Translations under genes and position numbers: made by a program
Assembly: GCF_000719775.1 (NCBI RefSeq)
Contig: NZ_JOHR01000001.1
Span: 744,001-808,000, forward strand
DNA length: 64,000 nucleotides
Source of the DNA: Streptomyces sp. NRRL F-5135
Lineage (GTDB): Bacteria; Actinomycetota; Actinomycetes; Streptomycetales; Streptomycetaceae
Reading direction: 5' to 3'
The notes under the pieces: model-generated
Database searches by the model: none
Told to the model about the DNA's origin: nothing
What the model saw: the letters and a program-made list of their open reading frames with translations, nothing else
Part shown: in pieces, positions 1 to 10,420 of the stretch
How the letters are laid out: every line of letters begins with the position of its first letter
Numbering within the stretch: the first letter of the stretch is position 1

Positions 1-2487
1 GTGCGCCACCGCCTGTCCCAGCAGTTCGATCCGCGACTCGCGGTCCTCCTTCAGGGACGCCGCGCAGCACAGGGCGATACCGATGGCCGTGTGCGTGCCG
101 AAGCGCTCGGCGCGGTCGCGGGCGTACGAGGCGAGCTGGGCGGCCCGGTCCGGGTCCTCGTCCGCGAGGGCCCGTGCCAGGTCGCACGCCCAGGGGGCCA
201 TGACGACGCTGTGCCGGCCCCGGGACGTCAACGCCCGTCCGGCCGCTTCGAGTTCGGCCACGGCCTCCCGCTTGCGGCCGAGCGCGAGCAGCAGCCGGCC
301 GCGCACGGAGGGCGCGTCGGGGATGACGATCGAGGACGAGTAGGGCGTGGTGAACGCGTAGCGTTCGGCGGCCTCGTGCGCCTCGTCGACCCGGCCGCGC
401 GCGAGCAGGGTGTCGATGAGCATGCAGGCGGCGTCCCAGTGCATGGGCAGCCCGTCGCCCACCCGGTCGGCCAGCCGCAGGCTCTCGCGCAGATACGTCT
501 CGGCGTCCGCGAGCCGGCCGCGCCTGCGGTGCACGTATCCGACGAGCGCGTGCGCGAAGGCGAGGTGGCCGCCGCTCCAGCCGGAGATCTCGAACGCCCG
601 CAGCGCCTCCGTGAACAGGCTCTCCGCGCGGTCGAGCCGGTCGGCGAAGGCGTACGAGAGGCCCAGCAGGGCCGGTGGTTCGAAGCCCCACGCGGCGTCG
701 GTCCAGCCGATGCCGGCCGGAAGACCGCCGTCCACCAGCGCGCGGTCCGCGATCTGGACGACCTCCTCGGCGTTCTCGCCCCGGGCCGTGCCGTCGAAGG
801 CGCGCAGCATCAGCAGGACGCGCTCGGTGTTGTCGCGCCCGGTGATCCCCTCCGCCGTACGGGCCAGCCTGCGCGAACGCCCCGGCCCGTCCTCCTCGAC
901 CGCCTGCACTCCCTCCCACAGGAAGTGCGCGGCCTGGAGCCGCATCCGGTCGGGTCCGGGCTCGGCGCGGGCCGCTTCGGTGGCGACCACGTGCGCGGCG
1001 TCCCCGGCCTGGTTGTTGTGGATGAGGGCCTGGGAGAGCCGGAAGACGACGTCCACGCGGAGCGAGTCGTCCAGGTGCTCGGTGTGCAGCGCCGCCCGCA
1101 GATGGGCGACGGTGGTGGCGGGCGAGGTGAGCAGGGTGGCGCAGCCCAGTTCGTACTGCACGAGGGGGCGGACATGATCCAACGGCGGTTCGGTCAGGGC
1201 GCGTTCGAGGCAGCGCCGCGCGGCGTCGGGCGCCCCGACGGCGAGGTGCTCGGCGGCGGCCTCGCGCAGCTGCTCGACCAGTTCCGCGTCGCCGTCCGGA
1301 TGCACTTCGAGCAGGTGCGGTGCGGCGGCCGCCGCGCCCCGGCCGCTGCGGGTCACCGCCCAGGCGGCCAGGCCGTGCATCGCGGTGCGGACACCGGAGG
1401 GAATGGCGCGGTAGATGGCCCCCGCGATCAGCGGATGGACGAATTCGAGCGGGTCCGTGCCGACGAGAATGCGCGCGGCCCGCAGCCGCTCCGCGCACTC
1501 GTCGGCCTCCTCATGGCTCATCCCCGCCAGCGAGACCGCGAGGTCGAGCGAGATGTCCGTGCCCAGGATCGCGGCGGCCCAGGCGAACCGGGTGGTCGCC
1601 GTGCCCAGTTCCTCCAGCCGGGCGATGAGTCCCTGGCCGCGCGCCGAGGCGCCCAGCGCCCGCAGCCGGCCGGCGGACTCCTCGACCGGGGCGAGCCCGG
1701 CGTCCCGCACCTTGGCGAGCAGTTCGACCGTCTCGTACGCGTTGCCGCCGGTCACCGCCCACACCTCGCGGCAGAACGGGTCGTCCGCCTCCTCGCCGAG
1801 GGCGGCCCGGGTGAGCCCGGCGGTGGCGTCGGCGGTCAGGGCACGCAGGCTGACCAGCAGTTTGGCCGCCATCCCGAGCGTGTGCAGATGCCGTACGGCC
1901 TCCCCTACGGCCTCTTCCGTGCGGTACGCGACGACGACCAGCACGGGCTGCGCGCCGGGCGGGCGCTGCGCGAAGGAGGCGAGCCAGGCGAGGGTCTCCA
2001 GGTCGGCCCACTGCGCGTCGTCGACGACGAGGACGAACGGCCCGTGCACCTCGGCCAGACGTAGGACCAGCTCGTCCAGCGCGTCCCGGACGCCCTGCGG
2101 GTCGGCGTGCTGCTCACCGGGCGGCGCTATGCCGAGCGCGGGGCCCGCGATCTCGTACCGGCCGCCGAGCAGGTCCCGCGCGTCCAGGGGCTCCCCGGCC
2201 GGTCCCGCGGTCGAGAAGGCAGGCAGCAGTAACTGCCGTACGACGTGGAACGGTACGGGGGTGACGGTCTCGCCGCCCCGCGCGGACCACACGGCGCAGC
2301 GGCCGTCCGCCAGCCGGCGCACCTCGGAGAGCAGCGCCGTCTTGCCGAGTCCGGCGGCACCCCGGTAGACGAGCAGTCCCCCGGTACGCGATTCCCCGCA
2401 GAGCTCGTCCACGGCGTGTGCCGCCGCGGCGAGTTCGGGCTCGCGCTCCAGCAGCGGGAGGGTGCCTTCGGACTCCGGGCGGTGCAC
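1..2487 (-). CDS. LuxR/MalT-type ATPase transcriptional regulator (3' end outside window)
   Basis: Large ATP-binding regulator of the LuxR/LAL (MalT-like) type. The reverse strand translates without a stop from 2487 to the window edge, giving 829 codons. A Walker A motif (GAAGLGKT) lies near residues 43-50 and a Walker B-like VLVVDDAQWAD near 152-162. A long helical, TPR-like repeat region follows. The LuxR helix-turn-helix expected at the C-terminus would lie beyond position 1, so the family assignment rests on the ATPase and repeat architecture. I chose the GTG at 2487 because a GGGGAGGTAGG ribosome site (complement 2491-2501) precedes it. An in-frame ATG at 2544 would add 19 residues. Members usually control secondary metabolism or sugar use, but the target cannot be told here. 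The long opposite-strand frame over this gene is a codon-bias shadow. Confidence 0.87.
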   Translation of the reverse strand, partial: MHRPESEGTLPLLEREPELAAAAHAVDELCGESRTGGLLVYRGAAGLGKTALLSEVRRLADGRCAVWSARGGETVTPVPFHVVRQLLLPAFSTAGPAGEPLDARDLLGGRYEIAGPALGIAPPGEQHADPQGVRDALDELVLRLAEVHGPFVLVVDDAQWADLETLAWLASFAQRPPGAQPVLVVVAYRTEEAVGEAVRHLHTLGMAAKLLVSLRALTADATAGLTRAALGEEADDPFCREVWAVTGGNAYETVELLAKVRDAGLAPVEESAGRLRALGASARGQGLIARLEELGTATTRFAWAAAILGTDISLDLAVSLAGMSHEEADECAERLRAARILVGTDPLEFVHPLIAGAIYRAIPSGVRTAMHGLAAWAVTRSGRGAAAAAPHLLEVHPDGDAELVEQLREAAAEHLAVGAPDAARRCLERALTEPPLDHVRPLVQYELGCATLLTSPATTVAHLRAALHTEHLDDSLRVDVVFRLSQALIHNNQAGDAAHVVATEAARAEPGPDRMRLQAAHFLWEGVQAVEEDGPGRSRRLARTAEGITGRDNTERVLLMLRAFDGTARGENAEEVVQIADRALVDGGLPAGIGWTDAAWGFEPPALLGLSYAFADRLDRAESLFTEALRAFEISGWSGGHLAFAHALVGYVHRRRGRLADAETYLRESLRLADRVGDGLPMHWDAACMLIDTLLARGRVDEAHEAAERYAFTTPYSSSIVIPDAPSVRGRLLLALGRKREAVAELEAAGRALTSRGRHSVVMAPWACDLARALADEDPDRAAQLASYARDRAERFGTHTAIGIALCCAASLKEDRESRIELLGQAVAH

Positions 2488-2743
2488 CGGCCTACCTCCC
2501 CGTTCACGGGCTTGGTCTTCACGCATCGTCTTCTCGGCTGTCATCGGATCGCGCAGGTGAGCGGTGCTCGGGTCACCGTGGTGAGGGTACTCCGCGGCGG
2601 ACCGGGCGAGCCTGGATAGCGACTATTTCGGCCGTTCCACTGCGCATCGACGAGTTTGGGCGTAGAAGGCGTCGTCGCGTGCGCGCGAGTCGCGGCGCCG
2701 GCGGCCGCCGCGGAGCCGACGGAGGCGGAGGCGGAGGCGGACC

Positions 2744-4120
2744 TCATGTTCGTACGGCTTTCGGCTCACTGGAGCGGGCGGCGAGTTCGGCCACGGCGAG
2801 GACCGTCCTGAACTGGTGCTCGACCTGGTCGTGCACGGGTATCCAGCGCGCCCCGCAGTCCACCTCGAAGGCGGCGCAGCGCCGGGTGAGGAAGCGGTCG
2901 AGGGTGGTCCGTACGTCCTCCGGCTCCGGGGCGGCCGGGCCGTCGGCGGCCGGTGCGGACGAAGCCCCGTACGCAACGGCGAACATCTGCCCCAGCAGGC
3001 CCGCCGTACGGACGACGAGCCGCTGTGCGGCGATCCGCAGGGCCATGATCCGCGCCCGGTTCAACGGCAGGCCACCGTCCTCCGGGCCGCCCGTCCCGCC
3101 GAGAGGGCCTTCGGGAGCCCACTCGTCCGCCAGGCCGGGGCACACGGCCAGATACTCCTCGACCGGTGCGAGCAGCGGCGCCGTGGCGGCGGTGAGGGCC
3201 GGACGCACGCGTTCCAGGAGCCCGGCCAGCAGCCGGGCGTCCTCGCGCAGTCGGCGGCTGATGCCCTCCAGGGCGCCGTGCGGGTCCGGGTGGGGCGCCG
3301 TGTCGCCGACCTCCTCGGCGGCCCACATCGGCGCCTCGACCACGGCGGTGAGGGTGCCGTAGCGGTGCGGACGCAACCACGTGGACGTCGCGGTGGCCGC
3401 GGGCAGGGAAAGGAACTGATCGGCCTCCTGGGGCCGCGGCATGTCGTAGACGCCCGGACCGGGGCTCGGCCAGAAGAACGCGTCGTAGGGCCCGCGTTCG
3501 ACGGGAATCCGGAACTCGGCCGCGGACCGGTTCAGATGATCGGCGAGCCCGGGAAGCTCCCGGGTCAGCTGGACGAAGCTGCCGCCGACGTCCACCCCGT
3601 GCAGGGAGCACTGGAGGTACGGCCGCAGCTCGTCCTGGAGCCGGAGCAGGGCCCGGGTCTCGGGCATGGGCGCCGCGGCCGGTTCGGTGGGCAGCCACTC
3701 CGGCTGCCGGGCGAAACCGGGGCGGAAGAAGTGGCGGTAGTGGTGGACGAAGGTCATCGGGCCCTTGAGCCACCGCTCGTTGCGGCGGGCCCCGTCGGGG
3801 TCGAGGCAGAGGACGAAGTGCCAGGTGGTGTCGGAGATCCAGGGCCCGTACGGCACCCTCGCCGACGGCCCGCCCGGGCGGCCGGCCCGGACCAGGTAGT
3901 GGGCCAGCCGCAACGCGGTGACCCCGCCGATCGGTTCATTGGCGTGCGGCCCCGCGACGACGAGCACGTCCCGGCTGCCGTGCCCCACGGAGAGCACCCG
4001 TATCGGCTCGCCGGCCCTCGACGTCCCGATCGACCGCAGGACGGCCCGGCCGGGATGAGCGGCGGCCAGCGTCGTGGCCCGGGCGGTCAGTTCGTCCACC
4101 GTGAGATAGCCCCCTGGCAC
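2744..4120 (-). CDS. M14-family zinc carboxypeptidase
   Basis: A 458-residue protein of the M14 metallocarboxypeptidase family, which removes C-terminal residues from peptides or, in bacterial branches, acts on cell-wall peptides. The zinc ligands are visible in order: HANE at residues 59-62 (His and Glu) and His174 in CSLHGVDVGG. The probable catalytic glutamate is in VVEAPMW near residue 262. No signal peptide is evident, so it is probably cytoplasmic, which is unusual for digestive M14 enzymes. The start is a GTG at 4120 with a G-rich ribosome site. It is a single gene, read in the same direction as the LuxR-type regulator and separated from it by 256 bp containing a short GGAGGC repeat (about 2717-2741). 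Substrate unknown. Confidence 0.85.
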   Translation of the reverse strand: MPGGYLTVDELTARATTLAAAHPGRAVLRSIGTSRAGEPIRVLSVGHGSRDVLVVAGPHANEPIGGVTALRLAHYLVRAGRPGGPSARVPYGPWISDTTWHFVLCLDPDGARRNERWLKGPMTFVHHYRHFFRPGFARQPEWLPTEPAAAPMPETRALLRLQDELRPYLQCSLHGVDVGGSFVQLTRELPGLADHLNRSAAEFRIPVERGPYDAFFWPSPGPGVYDMPRPQEADQFLSLPAATATSTWLRPHRYGTLTAVVEAPMWAAEEVGDTAPHPDPHGALEGISRRLREDARLLAGLLERVRPALTAATAPLLAPVEEYLAVCPGLADEWAPEGPLGGTGGPEDGGLPLNRARIMALRIAAQRLVVRTAGLLGQMFAVAYGASSAPAADGPAAPEPEDVRTTLDRFLTRRCAAFEVDCGARWIPVHDQVEHQFRTVLAVAELAARSSEPKAVRT

Positions 4121-4462
4121 GACGGCCCCCGTTCGACTGCACTACGGCGTCTCGACGCCCCGGGCTCCGGCGACATCGCCGGTCCGCGAGGCATAGGTGA
4201 TGCTCCGTCACGGATGGTGAGCGAGTCAACACCCTCGCGCCCGCCGGTGCGTCTGATACGTCCCGGGCGGCCACGTCCGCCGACGCCCGTCTGCCGGGGC
4301 GCCCATGGCCTCCCGCTCCCTCTCGGCCCGGAGGGCCGGGGAAAGGACCCTGAGAGGAGCGCCGCCCCACAAGCACCACAACAGCACATGATTTCCTTGC
4401 GTATTCCTGTCATGGAAATGCTCGCGCAAGGGGCCTACCGCGAGAATAGGGCTCGTCTTACG
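4121..4462. other. divergent intergenic region, no gene seen
   Basis: 342 bp between two divergent genes. The right end (about 4380-4462) is noticeably richer in A and T than its surroundings and probably carries the promoter of the DUF1360-like gene. I could not assign firm -10 and -35 boxes. Short frames here have no recognisable protein character. Confidence 0.5.
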
Positions 4463-4759
4463 ATGAATTGCATGGACCCGGTGGTGTTTCTTTTGTCCCT
4501 CGGCGCGATTTGTCGTATCACCAGATTTATAACCAAGGACGTACTGGCTGCCGGGTTGCGCACGTGGGTGGCCGATCGCTTCGGGGAGGAATCCGGTCCC
4601 GCCTATCTGGTCACCTGCGGTTGGTGCACGGGGATCTGGGCCGCCGCATCGGTCGTGCCGCTCGCCTTCCTGGCCGGCGACACCACCGCCTTCCGGGCGG
4701 TCGCCATGGTCCTGACGCTGTCCTACCTGGCGGGCCTGGCGTCCGCCTGGCTCGACTGA
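4463..4759 (+). CDS. DUF1360-like small membrane protein
   Basis: A 98-residue hydrophobic protein resembling the DUF1360 family, which is common in Bacillus and in actinobacteriophage genomes. Features that fit are the N-terminal LGAICRITRFITKD segment, the central TCGWCTGIW motif, and two or three predicted membrane segments in the C-terminal half. The function of the family is unknown. ATG at 4463 and ATG at 4472 are both in frame and neither has a strong ribosome site. The gene is followed 34 bp later by a Cys-rich micro-protein and then by a giant Ig-like repeat protein on the same strand, a set that looks phage-structural or domesticated phage-like. Confidence 0.72.
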   Translation: MNCMDPVVFLLSLGAICRITRFITKDVLAAGLRTWVADRFGEESGPAYLVTCGWCTGIWAAASVVPLAFLAGDTTAFRAVAMVLTLSYLAGLASAWLD

Positions 4760-4793
4760 ACGAAGTGCGACGGAGTACGGAGGAGGAGTTCCC

Positions 4794-4946
4794 ATGGGAT
4801 GCAACTGCGGTGCACGTGCCCGCGGGCGAGCGACCATCTACCGGCTGGTCCTGCCGAACGGCGTCATGCGCGACTACCCCACCCGCCAGGAGGCCGAGGC
4901 CGCGCGTCGGCGCGGCGGCGGCACCGTCATCGTGGTCAACCAGTAA
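4794..4946 (+). CDS. 50-residue Cys-rich phage-type micro-protein
   Basis: A short real gene with an excellent ribosome site (AGGAGGAG at 4781-4788) before ATG 4794. The product starts MGCNCG, continues with a small basic segment and a YRLVLPNG..DYPTRQEAEAA motif, and ends GGTVIVVNQ. Proteins with an N-terminal CxC and this layout recur in actinobacteriophage genomes, from memory and not checked. The paired cysteines could bind metal or carry lipid. There is no signal peptide. It lies between the DUF1360-like gene and the Ig-repeat gene and may be co-transcribed with the former. The function is unknown. Confidence 0.7.
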   Translation: MGCNCGARARGRATIYRLVLPNGVMRDYPTRQEAEAARRRGGGTVIVVNQ

Positions 4947-5265
4947 TCGCCGAACCGCCGGCGCCCTTTCCGTGAGCGGGGCCGACGGCCTATGGGGTGT
5001 GGGTAGCGGATAATATCTGAATTACGCCCCCGGCCCCCTTTGAGCGCTCCGCCGTACGGGTGCCGTTACGTGCACCCGTCTGGCGGATGAACGGGCCCAG
5101 GGCACCTACTGGGAGGCACTGCAAGTGAATCCCCGGCGCCCACTTGTGCGGCCGGGCGAGTAATGCGCCGACACAGCTCCATTCATTCCGGCGTGCCATT
5201 TCCCCCGTCATCCGAAAGGGCGTCGGGTCGCTCTGGCCCCGTACACTCCCAACGGAGGCTGCACC
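4947..5265. other. intergenic leader upstream of the Ig-repeat gene
   Basis: 319 bp without a convincing gene. An AT-rich patch at about 5008-5026 (GGATAATATCTGAATTACG) could hold a -10 element. The 3' end carries GGAGG at 5254-5258, the ribosome site for the TTG start at 5266. The long space suggests the repeat gene has its own promoter. Confidence 0.45.
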
Positions 5266-8200
5266 TTGGCCAGTTCCATCACCACGCTGACATCGTCTCC
5301 CAATCCCTCGGTCTGCGGGGAGTCGGTCACCTTCACCGTCCAGGTCTCCCCGGTACCGCCGGAGACCACCACCCCGACCGGCACCGTCAGCGTCATCATC
5401 AGCGACGACGGGCCCACGCTCGTCGGCACCCTGGACGCCGCCGGCCAGGCCCAGGTCACCATCGACGACCTGAGCGTCGGCACCCACCAGGCGATCGCCG
5501 CCTACAGCGGCGACAGCACCTTCGACCCGTCGTCGTCCGGCCTCGTGAACCAGGTCGTGAACGCCGCGGACACCACCACCGTCGTGACGGCCGGCCCGAA
5601 CCCCTCGGTCTGCGGCGAGACCGTCACCCTCTGCGCAACCGTCACCATCGACCCGCCCGGCACGGGCACCCCGACCGGCACCGTCACCTTCACCGGTCCC
5701 GGCGGGCTGAACCAGACCGCCGTGCTCGACGGCAGCGGCGATGCCTGCGTGACGACGGCGGTGCTGAGCACCGGCACTGTCACGGTCACCTACAGCGGCG
5801 ACGACTGCGCCGCGAGCTCCACGGGCACCGTCGACGTCACGGTCAACCAGGCGGACACGACGACAGTGGTGACGGCAAGCCCCGACTCGTCGGTCTGTGG
5901 CCAGCCGGTCACCCTTTGTGCGACGGTCGCCATCGAGCCGCCCGGCGGCGGCGTCCCCACGGGCACGGTGACCTTCACCGGGCCCGGCGGCTTCGGCCAG
6001 ACCGCCGTGCTGGACCCCGCCGGCCAGGTCTGCGTGACGACCGGCTCGCTGGCCACCGGCACGGTCACCGCCACGTACAACGGCGACTCCTGTGCCGCGC
6101 CGTCCACCGGCACGGTCGACGTGACGGTGAACGAGGCACTGACGGACATCGACGTCACGGTCAACCCCGACCCGTCCGTGTGCGGACAGAGCGTCACCAT
6201 CTGCGCGACGGTCACCACCCAGCCACCGGGTTCGGGTACACCGACGGGCACGGTGACCTTCACGGCCGACGGCGGTCTCAACCACACCGTCCCCCTCGAC
6301 GCCGGTGGCCAGGCCTGTGTCACCACCACCACGCTGGTCACCGGGGAGGTCTCCGCCGTCTACAACGGCGAGGGCCCGTGCTTCGCGGGCTCCGCCGAAG
6401 CGGTCGCGGTCACGGTCGGCCAGGCCGCGACCACCACCTCGGTCACCGCCACCCCCGATCCGTCGGTCTGCGGCGAGCTGGTGACGGTCTGCGCGACGGT
6501 CACCATCGACCCGCCCGGCTCAGGTACGCCGACAGGGACGGTGACCTTCACCGGCCCCGGCGGGCTGAACCAGACGGTCACCCTGGACGCCACCGGCGAG
6601 GCGTGTCTCACGACCACCGCGCTCGCCGCCGGCACGATCACGGCCACCTACAACGGCGACAGCTGCGCACTGAGTTCGACCGGCAGCACGGACGTGACAG
6701 TCAACCCGGCGGACACCACGACCACCATCGCCGTCACCCCGGACCCGTCGGTGTGCGGCCAGGCGGTCACCTTCTGCGCGACGGTCACCACCGACGCCCC
6801 CGGTTCCGGCGTTCCGACGGGCACGGTCACGTTCACGGCCCCGGGCGGTTTCAGCCAGACCGCCGTGCTGGGCCCCGCCGGACAGGCGTGCGTGACCACC
6901 ACCACGCTTACCACCGGGACGGTCACCGCCGTCTACAACGGCGCGGCGTGCTTCAACCCGTCCACCGGCACGGCAGACGTGACGGTGAACGAGGCGTCGA
7001 CGACCACGGTGGTCACCGCCTCCCCCGACCCGTCCGTCTGCGGCCAGACGGTGAGCCTGTGCGCCACGGTGACGACCGACCCGCCCGGCTCGGGCACCCC
7101 GACCGGCACCGTCACCTTCACCGGTCCCGGCGGCCTCAACCAGACGGTGGCCCTGAACACCGCAGGCCAGGCCTGCCTCACGACGACCTCGTCGGCCACC
7201 GGCACCGTCACCGCCGTCTACAACGGCGAGGGCCCCTGCTTCGCCGGCTCCTCCGGCACCGTCGCCGTCACGGTCGGCCCCGCCGACACCACCACCACGG
7301 TGACGGCAGTGCCCGACCCCTCGGTCTGCGGTGAGCCGGTGACGGTGTGCGCGAGCGTCACCGTCGACCCACCCGGCTCGGGCACCCCGACCGGCACCGT
7401 CACCTTCACCGGTCCCGGCGGGCTCAACCAGACGGTCACCCTGGACGCCACCGGCGAGGCCTGCCTGACCACCACCTCGCTGGAGACCGGCACGATCGCG
7501 GCCACCTACAACGGCAGCTCCTGCGCCAACCCGTCCACCGGCACCGCCGACGTCACGGTCAACCAGGCGGCGACCACCACGACCGTGACCGCGATCCCGG
7601 ACCCGGCGGTGTGCGGCCAGACGGTCACATTCTGCGCGACCGTCACCATCGACCCGCCCGGCTCGGGGACGCCGACGGGGACGGTGACCTTCACCGGCCC
7701 GGGCGGGCTGAACCAGACGGTCACCCTGGACGCCACCGGCGAGGCCTGCTTCACCGCCCCCGCCACGCTCTCCGGCACCGTCACGGCCACCTACGACGGC
7801 GACGACTGCGCCGCGCCCTCCACCGGCACGGTCGACGTGACGGTGAACGAGGCGTCGACGACCACGGTGATCACCGCGACCCCCGACCCGTCGGTGTGCG
7901 GTCAGACGGTGACGCTGTGCGCGACGGTGACCACCAACGCGCCCGGTTCGGGGACGCCCACGGGCACGGTGACGTTCACCGGCCCCGGCGGCCTCAACCA
8001 GACGGTGGCCCTGGATCCGAACGGCAAGGCCTGCCTGACCACCACCACCCTGGCCTCGGGCACCGTCACCGCCGTCTACAACGGCGAGGGCCCGTGCTTC
8101 GCCGCGTCCAGCGACACCGTCACGGTCACGGTCAACCCGGCCTCGACCAGCACCACGGTCTCGCTCACGCCGAACCCGTCGGTGTGCGGGCAGACGGTGA

Positions 8201-10420
8201 CGGTGTGCGCGAAGGTGACGACGAACGCGCCCGGTTCGGGCACGCCCACCGGCACGGTGACGTTCACCGGCCCCGGCGGGCTGAACCAGACGGTGCCACT
8301 GAACGCGAGTGGTCAGGCGTGCTTCACCACGACGTCGCCGGCCACCGGCACGGTCACCGCCACGTACAACGGCGCGCCCTGCTTCACCGCGTCGAGCGGT
8401 ACCGCCTCCGTCACGGTCAACCCGGCCTCGACCAGCACCACGGTCTCGCTCACGCCGAACCCGTCGGTGTGCGGGCAGACGGTGACGGTATGCGCCAAGG
8501 TCACCACCAACGCGCCCGGTTCGGGCACCCCGACCGGCACCGTCACCTTCACCGGACCCGGCGGGCTCAACCAGACGGTGCCGCTGAACGCCGCCGGCCT
8601 GGCGTGCTTCACCACGACGTCGCTGGCCACCGGCACCATCACCGCCACGTACAACGGCGCAGCCTGCTTCACCACATCGAGCGGCACGGCCACCGCCACG
8701 GTGAACGAGGCGGCGACCACCACGACGGTGACGGCGACGCCGAATCCGTCAGTGTGCGGTCAGTCGGTGACGGCGTGCGCGAAGGTGACGACGAACGCGC
8801 CCGGTTCGGGCACGCCCACCGGCACGGTGACGTTCACCGGCCCCGGCGGCCTGAACGTGACGGTGCCGCTCGACGCCGCCGGCCAGGCCTGTCTGAGCAG
8901 CACGTCCCTCACCTCCGGCACGATCACGGCCACGTACAACGGTGAGGGCCCCTGCTTCGCGGCCTCCTCGGGCTCCGCCACCCTCGTCGTCAATCCGGCC
9001 GCCACCACCACGACCGTGACGGCCACGCCGAACCCGTCCGTCTGCGGCCAGTCGGTCACGCTCTGCGCAACCGTCACCGCCAACGCGCCGGGCTCCGGCA
9101 CGCCGACCGGCTCCGTCACCTTCACCGCGCCCGGCGGGCTGAACGTGACGGTGCCGCTGAACGCCGGCGGGCAGGCATGCTTCACCAGCACCTCGCTGAT
9201 CACCGGCACCGTCACGGCCGTCTACAACGGCGCCAGTTGCTTCCTGCCGTCCACCGGCGCGGCCTCCCTGACGGTCAATCCGGCCGCCAGCACCACGACG
9301 GTGACGGCGACACCGTCGACATCGGTGTGCGGCCAGTCGGTCACACTCTGCGCGACGGTCACCCTCGCCCCACCGGGTTCGGGCACCCCGACCGGGACGG
9401 TGACGTTCACGGGTCCCGGCGGGCTCAACCAGACGGTGGCCCTGAACGCGAGTGGTCAGGCATGCTTCACCACGACGTCGCTGGCCACCGGCACCGTCAC
9501 CGCCACGTACAACGGCAGCGGCTGCGCCGGCGGCTCCAGCGGCTCCGTCGCCGTCACCGTGAACGAGGCGGCGACCACGACGACCGTCACGGCGACCCCG
9601 GGCACGTCCGTCTGCGGTCAGTCGGTGACGGTCTGCGCCAAGGTCACCACCAACGCGCCCGGTTCGGGCACGCCGACGGGAACGGTGACGTTCACCGGTC
9701 CAGGCGGGCTCAACCAGACGGTGCCGCTGAACGCCGCCGGCCAGGCCTGCATCACCTCGACCTCCCTGGCCACCGGCACGATCACCGCCACGTACAACGG
9801 CGAGGGCCCCTGCTTCGCCGGCTCGTCCGGTACCGTCGCCGTCACGGTCAACCCCGCCGCCACCACCACCGCGGTCACGCTCGTGCCGAACCCGTCGGTG
9901 TGCGGGCAGCCGGTGACGGTGTGCGCGTTGGTGACCACCAACGCACCCGGTTCGGGCACGCCGACGGGAACGGTGACGTTCACCGGTCCAGGCGGGCTCA
10001 ACCAGACGGTGGCCCTGAACGCGAGTGGTCAGGCATGCTTCACCACGACGTCGCTGGCCACCGGCACCATCACCGCCGTCTACAACGGCGCGCCGTGCTT
10101 CACCGCCTCCACCGGCACGGCCGCCGTCACGGTCAACCCGGCGGCGACCACCGTGACGGTCACGGCGACACCGAACCCGTCGAACTGCGGCCAGACGGTG
10201 ACGGTCTGTGCCGCGGTCAGCACCAACGCGCCCGGTTCGGGCACGCCCACCGGCACGGTGACGTTCACCGGCCCCGGCGGGCTGAACGCGACGGTCGCGC
10301 TCAACGCCGCCGGCCAGGCCTGCTTCAGCTCCACCAGCCTGTCCTCCGGCACCATCACCGCCCACTACAACGGAGCGCCGTGCTTCAAGGAGTCGACGGG
10401 TTCCGTGGTCATCAACGCGA
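5266..10420 (+). repeat. 18 canonical tandem Ig-domain units, about 285 bp each
   Basis: The DNA repeats with a period of about 279-288 bp, visible as the recurring CCGTCGGTGTGCGG and GGCACGGTGACGTTCACCGG blocks. Later units (about 7,850-10,400) are closer to each other than to the first five. Shadow frames on the minus strand also recur with the same period, which confirms the tandem structure. Assembly errors and repeat-number variation are likely here. Confidence 0.9.

Noticed and set aside
1..2064. 687-codon open frame on the plus strand
   Set aside because: It is antisense to the ATPase regulator. The minus-strand frame has Walker motifs; this one is low-complexity Arg/Gly/Pro sequence.
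4087..4413. Minus-strand small frames in the gap before the DUF1360-like gene
   Set aside because: No ribosome site, Arg/Gly-rich shadow-like composition.
5163..9215. Many open frames on both strands across the Ig-repeat gene
   Set aside because: They recur with the repeat period and mirror its GC codon bias, and none has a ribosome site or domain of its own.
5266..10420. CRISPR array
   Set aside because: The repeat unit is about 285 bp, in frame and translated as Ig domains, not short repeats with unique spacers.
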